From: JBBQBQ01 sp038317685 | Lineage (GTDB): Bacteria; Desulfobacterota; Desulfuromonadia; Desulfuromonadales; DDH964 | Direction of reading: 5' to 3' | Assembly (NCBI GenBank): GCA_038317685.1 | Contig: JBBQBQ010000047.1 | Span: 1 to 17,931, forward strand | DNA: 17,931 bases | Shown: positions 1 through 7,511 of the stretch, one piece after another | Layout: each line of letters begins with the position of its first letter | How positions within the stretch are numbered: the stretch's first letter is position 1 | Made by a program: the position numbers and the translations under genes | The notes under the pieces: generated by a model | Database searches by the model: none | Told to the model about the DNA's origin: nothing | The model's input: only the letters and a program-made list of their open reading frames with translations

Positions 1-873
1 GGCGACATCACCACCTTGATGGTCTGGCAAAAAGGGAAGGTCCAATTCGGCGAGTTCTTTGCCATCTTCATCCCCTCCATGGTCAACTGGTTGATTCCGG
101 CGCTGCTGATGAGTTGGTCGGTCAGCAAGGAATGCCCCCAGGCCCTACGGGAAAGTGTGAGTATGAAGCTTGGAGCCAAACGGATCATGGCGCTCTTCCT
201 GCTGACTATCGCCACGGCTGTCTCGTTCCACAACTTCCTGCACCTCCCGCCGGCGGCGGGGATGATGCTCGGGCTCGCTTATCTGGGCTTTTTCTCTTAT
301 TGGCTGAAATTGCAGGAACACCGGGCCATGACCGGCGATCAACCCCTGGATATGACCGGACACAATCCTGACGACCACGACAACGACGCCGAGCCGGCCC
401 CTCCCGGGCATGGTCACCTGCCGGTGGGAGGCTTCGACCTGTTCCGCAAAATCGCCCGGGCCGAGTGGGACACCCTGCTCTTCTTCTACGGCGTGATCCT
501 CTGTGTCGGTGGCTTGGGCCAGTTCGGCTACCTCGCCGTCGTCTCCAATTCGCTCTATCAAGGTCTAGGTGCCACCACCGCCAACGTGCTGGTCGGCATC
601 CTCTCGGCGGTGGTCGACAACATCCCGGTGATGTTCGCGGTCCTGACCATGGACCCGGAGATGTCTCACGGCCAGTGGCTGCTGGTGACCCTGACCGCCG
701 GTGTGGGCGGCAGCCTCCTCTCCATCGGCTCCGCCGCCGGCGTGGCCCTGATGGGTGCCGCCCGCGGGGTCTACACCTTCGGCGCCCATCTCAAGTGGAC
801 CTGGGCGGTGGCTCTCGGCTACGTGGCCAGCATTGCGACCCACCTCATGTTGAACGCTTCGATGTTCGAATAA
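1..873 (+). CDS. nhaD: NhaD-type Na+/H+ antiporter (3' part)
   Basis: The reading frame is open at the left edge, so the N-terminus lies outside the window and 290 residues are visible. The fragment opens with GDITTLMVWQKG and later carries RAEWDTLLFFYGV, SAVVDNIPVMFAVL and GGSLLSIGSAAGVALMG, which are hallmark segments of NhaD antiporters in the ion transporter (ArsB/NhaD) superfamily. These proteins exchange Na+ or Li+ for H+ across the inner membrane, giving pH and salt homeostasis. Several hydrophobic segments are visible. Between two of them lies a hydrophilic loop (nt ~322-427) rich in Asp and His (NPDDHDND, then GHGH), probably cytoplasmic and longer than I expect for the family. The gene ends at TAA and is followed by a strong hairpin. 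It is convergent with the MATE gene. The family call is secure; the ion specificity is inferred. Confidence 0.9.
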   Translation, partial: GDITTLMVWQKGKVQFGEFFAIFIPSMVNWLIPALLMSWSVSKECPQALRESVSMKLGAKRIMALFLLTIATAVSFHNFLHLPPAAGMMLGLAYLGFFSYWLKLQEHRAMTGDQPLDMTGHNPDDHDNDAEPAPPGHGHLPVGGFDLFRKIARAEWDTLLFFYGVILCVGGLGQFGYLAVVSNSLYQGLGATTANVLVGILSAVVDNIPVMFAVLTMDPEMSHGQWLLVTLTAGVGGSLLSIGSAAGVALMGAARGVYTFGAHLKWTWAVALGYVASIATHLMLNASMFE

Positions 874-904
874 CTCCGTAGTCCCGGCCAGCCCCGGAGC
901 CCCG

Positions 905-956
905 GTAACAACGACAGCCCGCCCGGCATGAAGCCGGTGCGGGCTGTCGTTGTTAC
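905..956. terminator. Bidirectional hairpin between nhaD and the MATE gene
   Basis: GTAACAACGACAGCCCG (905-921) pairs perfectly with CGGGCTGTCGTTGTTAC (940-956), a 17-bp stem. The apical part contains a further 5-bp stem, CCGGC (923-927) with GCCGG (933-937). It sits 32 nt after the nhaD stop and 34 nt from the MATE stop, so it can serve both convergent transcripts. Neither side has a real T-tract, so it may act as a bidirectional barrier or mRNA 3'-end stabiliser rather than a classic intrinsic terminator. Confidence 0.75.
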
Positions 957-989
957 GCCATGGCCGTGGTCCAAAACCAGGGGGACCGC

Positions 990-2420
990 TCAACTCCCCC
1001 GCCCCGGCGATTCCTCTTTGGTACCACCCCCCACCACCGCCAGCGATTTCCACCGGCCGCCGCGAAAACGCAGGTAAAAGACTCCGCTGAAGGAAAGAAA
1101 GAGCCCGATGACGGCCAGCCAAGCCGCCTGCGGAGGGAGGCTTAAAACCTTCAAGAAGAGGATCAGGACCGGTACCAGCAGCCAGTGCATCGTCACCGAG
1201 ACTCCCATCGCCCAAAGGGTGTCTCCGGCACCGCGCAGAGCGCCGCTGTAGACGACAACCACCGCGTCCGCCATCACATACAAGGCCGCCAGCCGTAACA
1301 TGCTGACCGCCAGGGGGGCCGCCGCAGTGTAGATGGCATCAGGCGCATCGGGGCGGAAGATCCCGACCAGTTGTTCCGGAAAAGCGACAAACAGGATGAG
1401 GATCACCGAGGAGTAAACCCAGCCCATTTTCAGGCCGGAGCGGGTGACGGCCTCGGCAATCTCCGGGTGGCCGGCTCCCATATAGCGCCCGACCAGGCTG
1501 ACCACGCCGATCTGGATGCCGAGGAGCGGGACAAAGGAGACCATGTCCCAGTTGAAGACGATGGTGATCGCGGTGGCGGTGGCCAGACTGTGGCTATGAA
1601 AGATCAGGATCATCGCCGTGAAGGCCAACAGATTCAGGAACATCTCTACGCCGGCCGGGGAACCGAAGCGCAGCAGCTTTGCCATCACCGCGCGGTCAAA
1701 GCGCAGGGCCGCGACAACTCCGAACTCGCGTCGACTGGAGGGTCCCAGGTAGATCGTCACCAGGACCAGCAGGCCGCAGAAACTGCTGAAGAGGGTGCCG
1801 TAGGCCGCGCCGCGCAAACCCAGGGCAGGAAACCCGAAGTGTCCGAAAATCAGGATGTAGTTGGCGACGACATTGACGACCATGGCGGTCAGGGCGGCAA
1901 TCATGACCACCCGGGTCCGGCCGATGCCGGAAAAGAAGCTGCTGAAGGAGTTGCGCAGCAGAACCAGGATCGTCCCGAAGAGGAGGATGTCGAAATAGGC
2001 CTGCTGCTCCAATAGCTGCCGGGCCGGAATGTCCATGACCGCGAAAAGCCGATGGGCGAGAGGTCGGCAGACCAGGATCATCGGTGTCGCCAGGACCGCC
2101 AGCAGCACCGCCTGGGAGAGGACCAGGGCGCACCCCTCCTTGCGGCCGGCGCCGAGATACTGCGCCGCCAGGGCGGTAGCATAACCGGTCAGCCCGATAA
2201 AAAAGGTCATCATCATAAAGCTGGTGAGGCCCCCGGCCATGGCGGCGCTCATCGGCACCGGCCCGAGGCGCGACAGGAAGAGACGGTCGGTGAAGATCAT
2301 CACCGTGTCGCAACCCTGCGAGACGACCATCGGCAGGGCGATGGCAACCATCTCCCGCAGGCCGCCCGGGGGAGGATGATTCACGGCCACCGCAGGCAAA
2401 GGGTTCAGGGTTCCGGTCAT
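990..2420 (-). CDS. MATE family multidrug/cation efflux transporter
   Basis: This 476-aa polytopic inner-membrane protein has about 12 hydrophobic segments arranged as two homologous halves. The repeat signature is seen as AAQYLGAGRKEG (residues ~85-96) in the N half and VGRYMGAGHPE (~310-320) in the C half. SFFSGIGRTR (~161-170) and YSGALRGAGDT (~391-401) are also typical MATE motifs. Members export cationic drugs, flavins or other organics using a Na+ or H+ gradient. It starts at ATG with only a weak purine stretch (AGAAG) directly in front. It is the last gene of the leftward run, 104 nt after the YjdF-like gene, so co-transcription is possible. Whether it is NorM-like or DinF-like, and its substrate, cannot be told from the sequence. 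Confidence 0.92.
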   Translation of the reverse strand: MTGTLNPLPAVAVNHPPPGGLREMVAIALPMVVSQGCDTVMIFTDRLFLSRLGPVPMSAAMAGGLTSFMMMTFFIGLTGYATALAAQYLGAGRKEGCALVLSQAVLLAVLATPMILVCRPLAHRLFAVMDIPARQLLEQQAYFDILLFGTILVLLRNSFSSFFSGIGRTRVVMIAALTAMVVNVVANYILIFGHFGFPALGLRGAAYGTLFSSFCGLLVLVTIYLGPSSRREFGVVAALRFDRAVMAKLLRFGSPAGVEMFLNLLAFTAMILIFHSHSLATATAITIVFNWDMVSFVPLLGIQIGVVSLVGRYMGAGHPEIAEAVTRSGLKMGWVYSSVILILFVAFPEQLVGIFRPDAPDAIYTAAAPLAVSMLRLAALYVMADAVVVVYSGALRGAGDTLWAMGVSVTMHWLLVPVLILFLKVLSLPPQAAWLAVIGLFLSFSGVFYLRFRGGRWKSLAVVGGGTKEESPGRGS

Positions 2421-2524
2421 CTTCTAGGGGAGATACGGCAGCGCTGGGGCGAGCGACGGGATCGAGCCGGGAGTCCCCCGGATGGCGGAAGGGGGCAAGG
2501 TCAAAGGAGCCTTCCCGGCATCGA

Positions 2525-3136
2525 TCACTGCAGCCGCTCCATCTGCCGATCATGAAGACGGGAGAGAACAGCCATCGCCAGGGAAGCACCGAGGAACGCA
2601 AAGAACATGTCGGACTGGGTATCCCAGGGATCGCCCTGAGTGCCCAGGAACTCCTCGGCCCCCTGTCCCATGACCAGGGCGGCGCCCCATTCGATCAGTT
2701 CATACCAGGCACTGATGGCCATGGCGACACAGATCGCCAGAAACCCCGCCATCTTCCTGCCGGAGACATGAGAACCGCGAATCAAAATTTCCCGGGCAAG
2801 CAGGGCCGGCACCAGGCCCTGGGCAAAGTGTCCGATCTTGTCGTAGGGGTTGCGGGCCAGGGAGAAGAGATCCTGCAGCCAGGAACCGAAGGGAACCCGC
2901 GCATAGGTGTAAGAGCCCCCGGCTATCAGGATGATGGCATGAACCATGATCAGGCCATACAGTAACAGCGTGAGAGGGAAACGGCGCCAGGTCGCGATCA
3001 ACACCGGAACCGCGATCAGAACGGGGGCGACTTCCATGATCCAGGTGGCACGATCATAGGGTCGGATTCCGGAGATCAGCAGCAGACCCGGCAGAAACAA
3101 ACCGAAAAAGATCAGCAAATGCTGGCGGGATAACAT
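2525..3136 (-). CDS. YjdF/DUF2238 family inner-membrane protein
   Basis: This 203-aa membrane protein has about six hydrophobic segments. Its conserved polar motifs match the DUF2238/YjdF family: NPYDKIGHFAQGLVPALLARE (~96-116), WYELIEWGAA (~144-153) and FLGTQGDPWDTQSDM (~163-177). The function of this family is not established; the buried Asp, His, Glu and Trp residues suggest an enzyme or transporter rather than a structural protein. A TTG codon one triplet upstream (3139) is possible, but the AAGGAAG ribosome-binding site is 6 nt from the ATG at 3136 and only 3 nt from the TTG, so I chose the ATG. It lies between the peroxiredoxin-like gene (126-nt gap) and the MATE gene (104-nt gap), both on the same strand. 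Confidence 0.87.
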   Translation of the reverse strand: MLSRQHLLIFFGLFLPGLLLISGIRPYDRATWIMEVAPVLIAVPVLIATWRRFPLTLLLYGLIMVHAIILIAGGSYTYARVPFGSWLQDLFSLARNPYDKIGHFAQGLVPALLAREILIRGSHVSGRKMAGFLAICVAMAISAWYELIEWGAALVMGQGAEEFLGTQGDPWDTQSDMFFAFLGASLAMAVLSRLHDRQMERLQ

Positions 3137-3170
3137 CAAAATCTTCCTTTCGGCGGGGAGCTCCGGTCAG

Positions 3171-3195
3171 GAAAGGGCCAGGGATACGCCCTTTC
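3171..3195 (-). terminator. Possible weak terminator after the peroxiredoxin-like gene
   Basis: GAAAGGGC (3171-3178) and GCCCTTTC (3188-3195) form an 8-bp stem with a 9-nt loop in the 126-nt gap after the peroxiredoxin-like gene. No T-tract follows on the minus strand, so it may be an attenuator, an mRNA-end hairpin or chance. Confidence 0.35.
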
Positions 3196-3262
3196 GACCA
3201 CCCCTCCGGTCACTGGCCGCTGCCGAAACACCTCCCCGAACGGATTGGCCGTCACCCGCGGT

Positions 3263-3811
3263 TCAAACCTCTCCCGTATATTCGCCCCGCGCAGGGTAGT
3301 CCTTGGCGATGGCGAAGTCGACGGCACTCAGCAGGTCCTGAAAGGGCGGTCGGGCGAAGGGCATGGTTTGAACGGCGCCATAATAGAGGGTGCCGTCGGC
3401 CCGGACCAGAAACACCCCCGGCTCACTGAACAGCGGCGGCTCCTCGATGCCGATGGAGGTCTTGCCGCGGGCAGTGCTGATGTAGAGCCCCCACTGACGG
3501 GCACTTCGCAAGCTTAAGCCATAGGCGAACGGGACGGCGCTGGCATGGACCTTTTCGGCCATTTGTTGACCCCGCTCGGCATCATCGCTGCTCACGGCGA
3601 CGATCTTCACGCCCCGGGCCGCGAATTCCGGGGCGAGGCGCTCAAGTTCCAGCAAATACTTGGCGCAAAGGGGGCAATGCAGCCCCCGGTAAAAGACCAC
3701 CAGATCGAAACGCTCCGGGGGCAGCGCACCGAGGACAAACCGCCCCCCGGTGACCAGCGGGACATTCAGGGCCGGAACGGGGTAGCGCGGCAGCAGGGCA
3801 ATCGGGTTCAT
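3263..3811 (-). CDS. Peroxiredoxin-like (AhpC/TSA, thioredoxin-fold) protein
   Basis: This 182-aa protein has the AhpC/TSA thioredoxin fold. The strand VVFYRG leads into a CxxC active site, HCPLC (C46 and C49), followed by helix KYLLELERLAPEF and then GVKIVAVSSDD, the typical beta-alpha-beta core. The later segment FLVRADGTLYYGAVQ fits the C-terminal half of the fold. There is no signal peptide, so it is presumably cytoplasmic. A classical peroxiredoxin has a PxxxTxxC site; here CPLC with no Thr/Pro before it places the protein in the 'peroxiredoxin-like' group, which may reduce peroxides or act as a thiol-disulfide oxidoreductase. It starts at ATG with AAAGGATGAG upstream. The 77-nt gap after lnt contains two GC-rich palindromes. 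Confidence 0.83.
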   Translation of the reverse strand: MNPIALLPRYPVPALNVPLVTGGRFVLGALPPERFDLVVFYRGLHCPLCAKYLLELERLAPEFAARGVKIVAVSSDDAERGQQMAEKVHASAVPFAYGLSLRSARQWGLYISTARGKTSIGIEEPPLFSEPGVFLVRADGTLYYGAVQTMPFARPPFQDLLSAVDFAIAKDYPARGEYTGEV

Positions 3812-3888
3812 CGTCTCATCCTTTCGGAAGGAACCGACCGGGCCCGGTGGACGCCCGGAAGGATAGGTGGCGGATCAGATCCGGTTCT

Positions 3889-5418
3889 TCAGGGTTTTGA
3901 GGGCCGCTGCGGCCGGAAGCTCAGGGCCAGCCCGAGGGCTGAAAGGATCAGCGCCAGGGCCGGCAAGGCATCCCCCCAGCGGGTATAGAGGGAGGGCCGG
4001 GCGCCGAGACCGACCTCCCCTTTAAGAACCGTCGTTTCGAAGATGCGGGTCTCGCCGGTGATCCGCCCGGAGGGAGCGATGAGGGCGGAAATCCCGGTAT
4101 TGGCGGCCCTCGCCAGCCAGATCCGGTTTTCCACGGCGCGGAAGCGGGTCATGGCCAGGAGCTGGGCCGGAGCGGAGGAGCGGCCGAACCAGGCGTCGTT
4201 GGTGATCGTCACCAGCAGATCGCTCCCCTTGTTGACCATATCCCTGGCCAGGTCGGGAAAGATCCCCTCGAAGCAGACCAGGACCCCGGCACGGTGCCCA
4301 TCGAGGAGCAAGGGGGCGATCGTCCCCGGGGAAAAATCCCCGATCCCGGTCACCAGCTTGTCAATGAAAGGAAAGAAACGGCCGAGGGGAACGTATTCGC
4401 CGAAAGGAACGAGATGGACCTTGTCACTGCGCCCGAGGAGATTCCCGTCCGGGCCGAGGAGGAAAGCGCTGTTGTAGTAGCGGGTGGTGCGATTGACGCT
4501 TTCGTAGGCGGGACTGCCGAAGAGGAGCCAGGAGCGGGTGTGGCGGGCGACGTCGACGACCTCCCGGCGCTCCTTGGATTCGGTCTGGAAGAAGAAGGGG
4601 GTGGCGCTCTCCGGCCAGATGATGAGGGCTCCCGGGGACCCGGCCGCTCCTTTCAGGGAGAGATCCCGGTAGCGGTCGACGGTCTGCTGCTGGAAGGAGG
4701 GATCCCACTTGATCGACTGGTCAATATTCCCCTGGGCCAGGACCGCCGTGAGCTGCGCGGGGCGCCGGTCGAGATCCTGACCAAGTCGCCAGGCGCCGTA
4801 GCCGAGATCGGCGGCGACCAGCACCAGCAGGAGTCCAAGGGAGCAGCGGGGGATCAGCCGCGCCTCCCGGAGGCGCCAGGCCCGAGCCAGTTCTGCGAGG
4901 GTGGCGTTGGCGAGGACCAGCAGGAAGCTCAGGCCGTAGACACCGAAAAGATCGGCCGACTGGATAAGCGTCAGCCGGTTTTGCTGGGAATAGCCGAGGA
5001 TCGCCCAGGGAAAACCGCTGAGGAGGAAGGACCGGAGGAATTCGAGGCCGACCCAGAGGAGCGGCAGGGTCAGCGGCAGCGGCAGGCCCAGGCGATCCCG
5101 CAGGCGGAAGGAGCCCCAGACGGCAACCCCGAAAAAGAGCGCCAGGTAGCCGACCAGCAAACCGTAGGCGACCACGGCCAACAGCGGGTGGAGCTTGCCG
5201 TAGGTCGTCATAACAATGTTGACCCAGTAAAGGATCACGGCGAAAAAAGCAGCCCCGGCGATGAAACCCTGCCGGAAGGGTCGTTCGCCGGCGCACAGAA
5301 GCAGCGGCACCAGCGCCACCCAGGCGAATTCGGCGAGATCGGGGCGGGGGAAAGCCAGGGCCAACAGGCCGCCGGAGGCCAGGGCCGCGAGAGTGGCAGG
5401 GTCGGGACGACGGATCAT
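3889..5418 (-). CDS. lnt: Apolipoprotein N-acyltransferase
   Basis: Lnt performs the last step of lipoprotein maturation, moving an acyl chain from a phospholipid to the N-terminal cysteine of apolipoproteins in the inner membrane. The 509-aa length is normal. About six N-terminal transmembrane segments (residues ~10-210) precede a periplasmic carbon-nitrogen hydrolase (nitrilase) domain (~222-465) and a last membrane helix (~484-500). The catalytic triad is visible: E270 in IIWPESATPF, K333 in SDKVHLVPFGEY and C382 in LVCFEGIFPD, matching E267/K335/C387 of E. coli Lnt. NDAWFG (407-412) is also conserved. The ATG overlaps the corC stop in an ATGA, so the two are translationally coupled, as in the E. 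coli ybeX-lnt order. It is the last gene of the tight operon. Confidence 0.97.
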   Translation of the reverse strand: MIRRPDPATLAALASGGLLALAFPRPDLAEFAWVALVPLLLCAGERPFRQGFIAGAAFFAVILYWVNIVMTTYGKLHPLLAVVAYGLLVGYLALFFGVAVWGSFRLRDRLGLPLPLTLPLLWVGLEFLRSFLLSGFPWAILGYSQQNRLTLIQSADLFGVYGLSFLLVLANATLAELARAWRLREARLIPRCSLGLLLVLVAADLGYGAWRLGQDLDRRPAQLTAVLAQGNIDQSIKWDPSFQQQTVDRYRDLSLKGAAGSPGALIIWPESATPFFFQTESKERREVVDVARHTRSWLLFGSPAYESVNRTTRYYNSAFLLGPDGNLLGRSDKVHLVPFGEYVPLGRFFPFIDKLVTGIGDFSPGTIAPLLLDGHRAGVLVCFEGIFPDLARDMVNKGSDLLVTITNDAWFGRSSAPAQLLAMTRFRAVENRIWLARAANTGISALIAPSGRITGETRIFETTVLKGEVGLGARPSLYTRWGDALPALALILSALGLALSFRPQRPSKP

Positions 5419-6278
5419 TCCTTGTCGCCCTCATCGCCGCCGTTGGCAACCCGGCACACCCTGACCTTGCGGATCTTGCGTTGGTCGGCTTCGACCACCG
5501 TCAACTGCAGGTGCAAATCGCCGATCGACTCCCCGGGAGCAGGAACATGGCCGAAAAGGTGGAAAAGGTAGCCGCCGACGGTGTCGAACTTCTCGCGGGG
5601 GATGACGATGTCGAAATGTTCCTCCAACTCCTCGATGTTGAGCCGCCCGTCGACCAGGACCGTTCCGTCCGATTCCTCCACCAGCCACTCTTCCTCCAGG
5701 TCGTATTCGTCCTGGATATCGCCGACGATCTCCTCCAGGAGGTCCTCGATGGTGATGAGCCCCGAGGTGCCGCCGTACTCGTCAATGGCGATCGCCATGT
5801 GCACCCGCATGCTGCGAAAATCCTGCAGGAGCTCCTCGACGTTCTTGGTTTCGGGGACGAAGAAGGGGCTGCGCATGACCTGCGGGATCTGGATTCCTTC
5901 CGGAGGATGTCCCCAGTATTTGAGCAGATCCTTGGCGTAAACAACGCCGACCAGGGTGTCGGCGGTTCCCTCGTAGATCGGGATACGGGAATGCCCCGAG
6001 GAAAGAATCGCCTTCAGAAGTTCCTCGAAAGGCGCCGCCGAACTGCAGGTGATCATGTCGGTGCGCGGCACCATGATTTCCCGCACGATGGTATCGCCGA
6101 ACTGGAAGATGGAGTGGAGCATCTCCCCTTCTTCCTCGTTGATCAGCCCTTCTTCCTCGGACTCCTCGATGATTTCCTGGAGTTCCTTTTCGGTCAGCGC
6201 CCGCCGCTTGCCGAAGAGAGCGCGTCGTAAGGCCCCCAGCCAGGAGACGTTGCGCCCGTGATTACCGCCGTCGTCCAA
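5415..6278 (-). CDS. corC: CorC/HlyC family CBS-domain protein (YbeX-like)
   Basis: This 287-aa soluble protein has a short N-terminal acidic helix region (~28-60), two CBS domains (~66-195) and a C-terminal CorC/HlyC transporter-associated domain (~200-275). The motif REIMVPRTDM (~66-75) opens the first CBS domain, and IAIDEYGGTSGLITIEDLLEEIVGDI (~163-188) closes the pair. It lacks the DUF21 membrane domain of larger HlyC relatives, as E. coli YbeX does. YbeX has been linked to Mg2+/Co2+ efflux and, more recently, to ribosome and rRNA homeostasis, which fits the ybeY neighbourhood. The start is TTG at 6278, supported by a strong AAGGAGG about 9 nt upstream; no ATG fits. It sits 30 nt after the dgkA-PAP2 gene and overlaps lnt by 4 nt. 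Confidence 0.93.
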   Translation of the reverse strand: MDDGGNHGRNVSWLGALRRALFGKRRALTEKELQEIIEESEEEGLINEEEGEMLHSIFQFGDTIVREIMVPRTDMITCSSAAPFEELLKAILSSGHSRIPIYEGTADTLVGVVYAKDLLKYWGHPPEGIQIPQVMRSPFFVPETKNVEELLQDFRSMRVHMAIAIDEYGGTSGLITIEDLLEEIVGDIQDEYDLEEEWLVEESDGTVLVDGRLNIEELEEHFDIVIPREKFDTVGGYLFHLFGHVPAPGESIGDLHLQLTVVEADQRKIRKVRVCRVANGGDEGDKE

Positions 6279-6308
6279 AATTCGTTTCCTCCTTGCTCCA
6301 AAAATTTG

Positions 6309-7007
6309 TCAGTCAAACAACAGGTAGATGGTAACCGTCACAATGGTTCCAAGGCCGGCGCCGATCAAAATTTCCCGCAGGCTGTGAATCCCCATCAGCA
6401 GCCGGCTCTGGCTGACCATTGCGGCCATCACCAGGGCCAGCAGGGCCGGAACCGGACCAACCCCGGAGAAGACCAGGGACGTCGCGATGGAGAAGGCCAC
6501 CGCCGCGTGTCCGCTCGGCATGCCCCCATAAAGGGGAGTCCCGTGCCCATAGCGGGCCTTGAGGAGGACCACCAGAATCGTCACCACCAGGACCGCGGCT
6601 ACCGACAGTTCCCCCTGCGGCCGGCCGAGGAGGTCGAGGGGGGCGCCGAAACCCGGCACCAGGTGCCGGGAAAACGCGAAGAATCCCATCACCGCCGCAC
6701 CGAGACCGGCGATCAGCACCGCTCCCGCCGCCACATCCTTGGCCCGCTTGGCAAGGAGATGGAAGTCCGGAGAGACTAGATCGACCAGAACCTCCAGGGC
6801 GGTGTTGATCAGTTCGGCGAAGAGGACCAGGGTGACGGCGAAGGTCAGCAGGATGAATTCGAGGGCCGACACCCGCAGGAATACCGCCAGCAGCAGGACC
6901 GCCACCGCGGCCAGGAAGTGGCTGCGCATGTGGCGCTGGGTGGAGGCGGTCCAGAGGATCCCCTCGATGGCGCAATTGATCGAATCGATGAAGCGGGTCG
7001 GTTTCAA
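6309..7007 (-). CDS. dgkA: Diacylglycerol/undecaprenol kinase fused to PAP2 phosphatase
   Basis: This 232-aa membrane protein contains two domains. Residues ~5-112 match prokaryotic diacylglycerol kinase/undecaprenol kinase: AELINTALEVLVDL (64-77, with E65, N68 and E72) and AKDVAAGAVL (89-98). Residues ~133-230 match PAP2/type-2 phosphatidic acid phosphatase: MPSGHAAVAFS (163-173) and SRLLMGIHSLREILIG (201-216, with H208). The PAP2 signature is altered: motif 1 reads K150-x6-T157-P instead of Kx6RP, and the usual motif-3 Asp is E212. A kinase and phosphatase acting on the same kind of lipid suggests recycling of undecaprenol or diacylglycerol. The start is TTG with a weak GGGTGA in front; an in-frame stop 4-6 nt upstream rules out anything earlier. 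It is 51 nt after ybeY, across a palindromic element. Confidence 0.9.
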   Translation of the reverse strand: MKPTRFIDSINCAIEGILWTASTQRHMRSHFLAAVAVLLLAVFLRVSALEFILLTFAVTLVLFAELINTALEVLVDLVSPDFHLLAKRAKDVAAGAVLIAGLGAAVMGFFAFSRHLVPGFGAPLDLLGRPQGELSVAAVLVVTILVVLLKARYGHGTPLYGGMPSGHAAVAFSIATSLVFSGVGPVPALLALVMAAMVSQSRLLMGIHSLREILIGAGLGTIVTVTIYLLFD

Positions 7008-7016
7008 TGGTCACCC

Positions 7017-7062
7017 GTAGGGCGGGGTAACCCCGCCCGGCGCACGATGAATCGCACCCTAC
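7017..7062. repeat. REP-like palindromic element across the ybeY stop codon
   Basis: GTAGGG (7017-7022) and CCCTAC (7057-7062) are terminal inverted repeats. Inside are a perfect 8-bp hairpin, GGGCGGGG-TAA-CCCCGCCC (7020-7038), and a weaker dyad around CGAT-GA-ATCG (7044-7053). On the minus strand the element begins with the ybeY stop codon TAG and continues GGTGCG. Palindromes of this type, beginning GTAGGGTGCG, resemble REP/RAYT-associated dispersed repeats as I know them. I see no second copy in this window, so the repeat status is inferred from form alone. Confidence 0.55.
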
Positions 7063-7511
7063 ACGTAGCCTTCCGCTTCCAGCAAGGCGAAGAGTTCCCG
7101 TTCCCGGGCCTCCATTCTACCGGCCTCCTCGGTGCTTCCCCGTTCATGGTCGTAACCGAGGAGGTGAAGGACGCCGTGGAGCAGAAGAAAAACCAGCTCA
7201 TGTTCGAAGGAGAGACCGGCTTCGCCGGCATCGCGGGCGGCGGTCTCGCTGGAGATCACTACGTCACCGAGAAGAAGGGGGTTGAGGCCGCTCCCTTCCC
7301 CTTCCTGCATGGCGAAGGAGATGACATTGGTCGGTTTGTCGCGCTGCAGGTAGTCACGGTTGATCTCGCGAATCTGGGCGTCGTCGACGATCACCACCGA
7401 CAATTCGGCGTCAGGACATGCCGAGGCGCTTAAGATCCTCTGTGCCGCCTTTCGCAGGGCGATCTTGCGGATTTTTTCCTTCCCCTGCCGGTTCTCGATT
7501 TGAATCTTCAC
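7059..7511 (-). CDS. ybeY: Endoribonuclease/rRNA maturation factor YbeY
   Basis: YbeY is a zinc-dependent single-strand endoribonuclease needed for 16S rRNA 3'-end maturation and 70S quality control, acting in the cytoplasm. The 150-aa length is typical. The zinc-binding motif LLHGVLHLLGYDHE provides H112, H116 and H122, and RDKPTNVISF (57-66) holds the conserved Arg. The N-terminus MKIQIENRQ matches the family's first strand. The start is GTG at 7511 with AGAGGAAG 4 nt upstream; both lie inside the preceding HD-domain gene, giving a 101-nt coding overlap. The stop codon TAG is part of a palindromic element. The order phoH - HD protein - ybeY is shared with many Gram-positive bacteria and deltaproteobacteria. 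Confidence 0.96.
   Translation of the reverse strand: MKIQIENRQGKEKIRKIALRKAAQRILSASACPDAELSVVIVDDAQIREINRDYLQRDKPTNVISFAMQEGEGSGLNPLLLGDVVISSETAARDAGEAGLSFEHELVFLLLHGVLHLLGYDHERGSTEEAGRMEARERELFALLEAEGYV

Noticed and set aside
4294..5571. 425-aa open frame on the plus strand
   Set aside because: Shadow of lnt and corC in high-GC sequence; low-complexity E/G/Q-rich product with no fold or motif.
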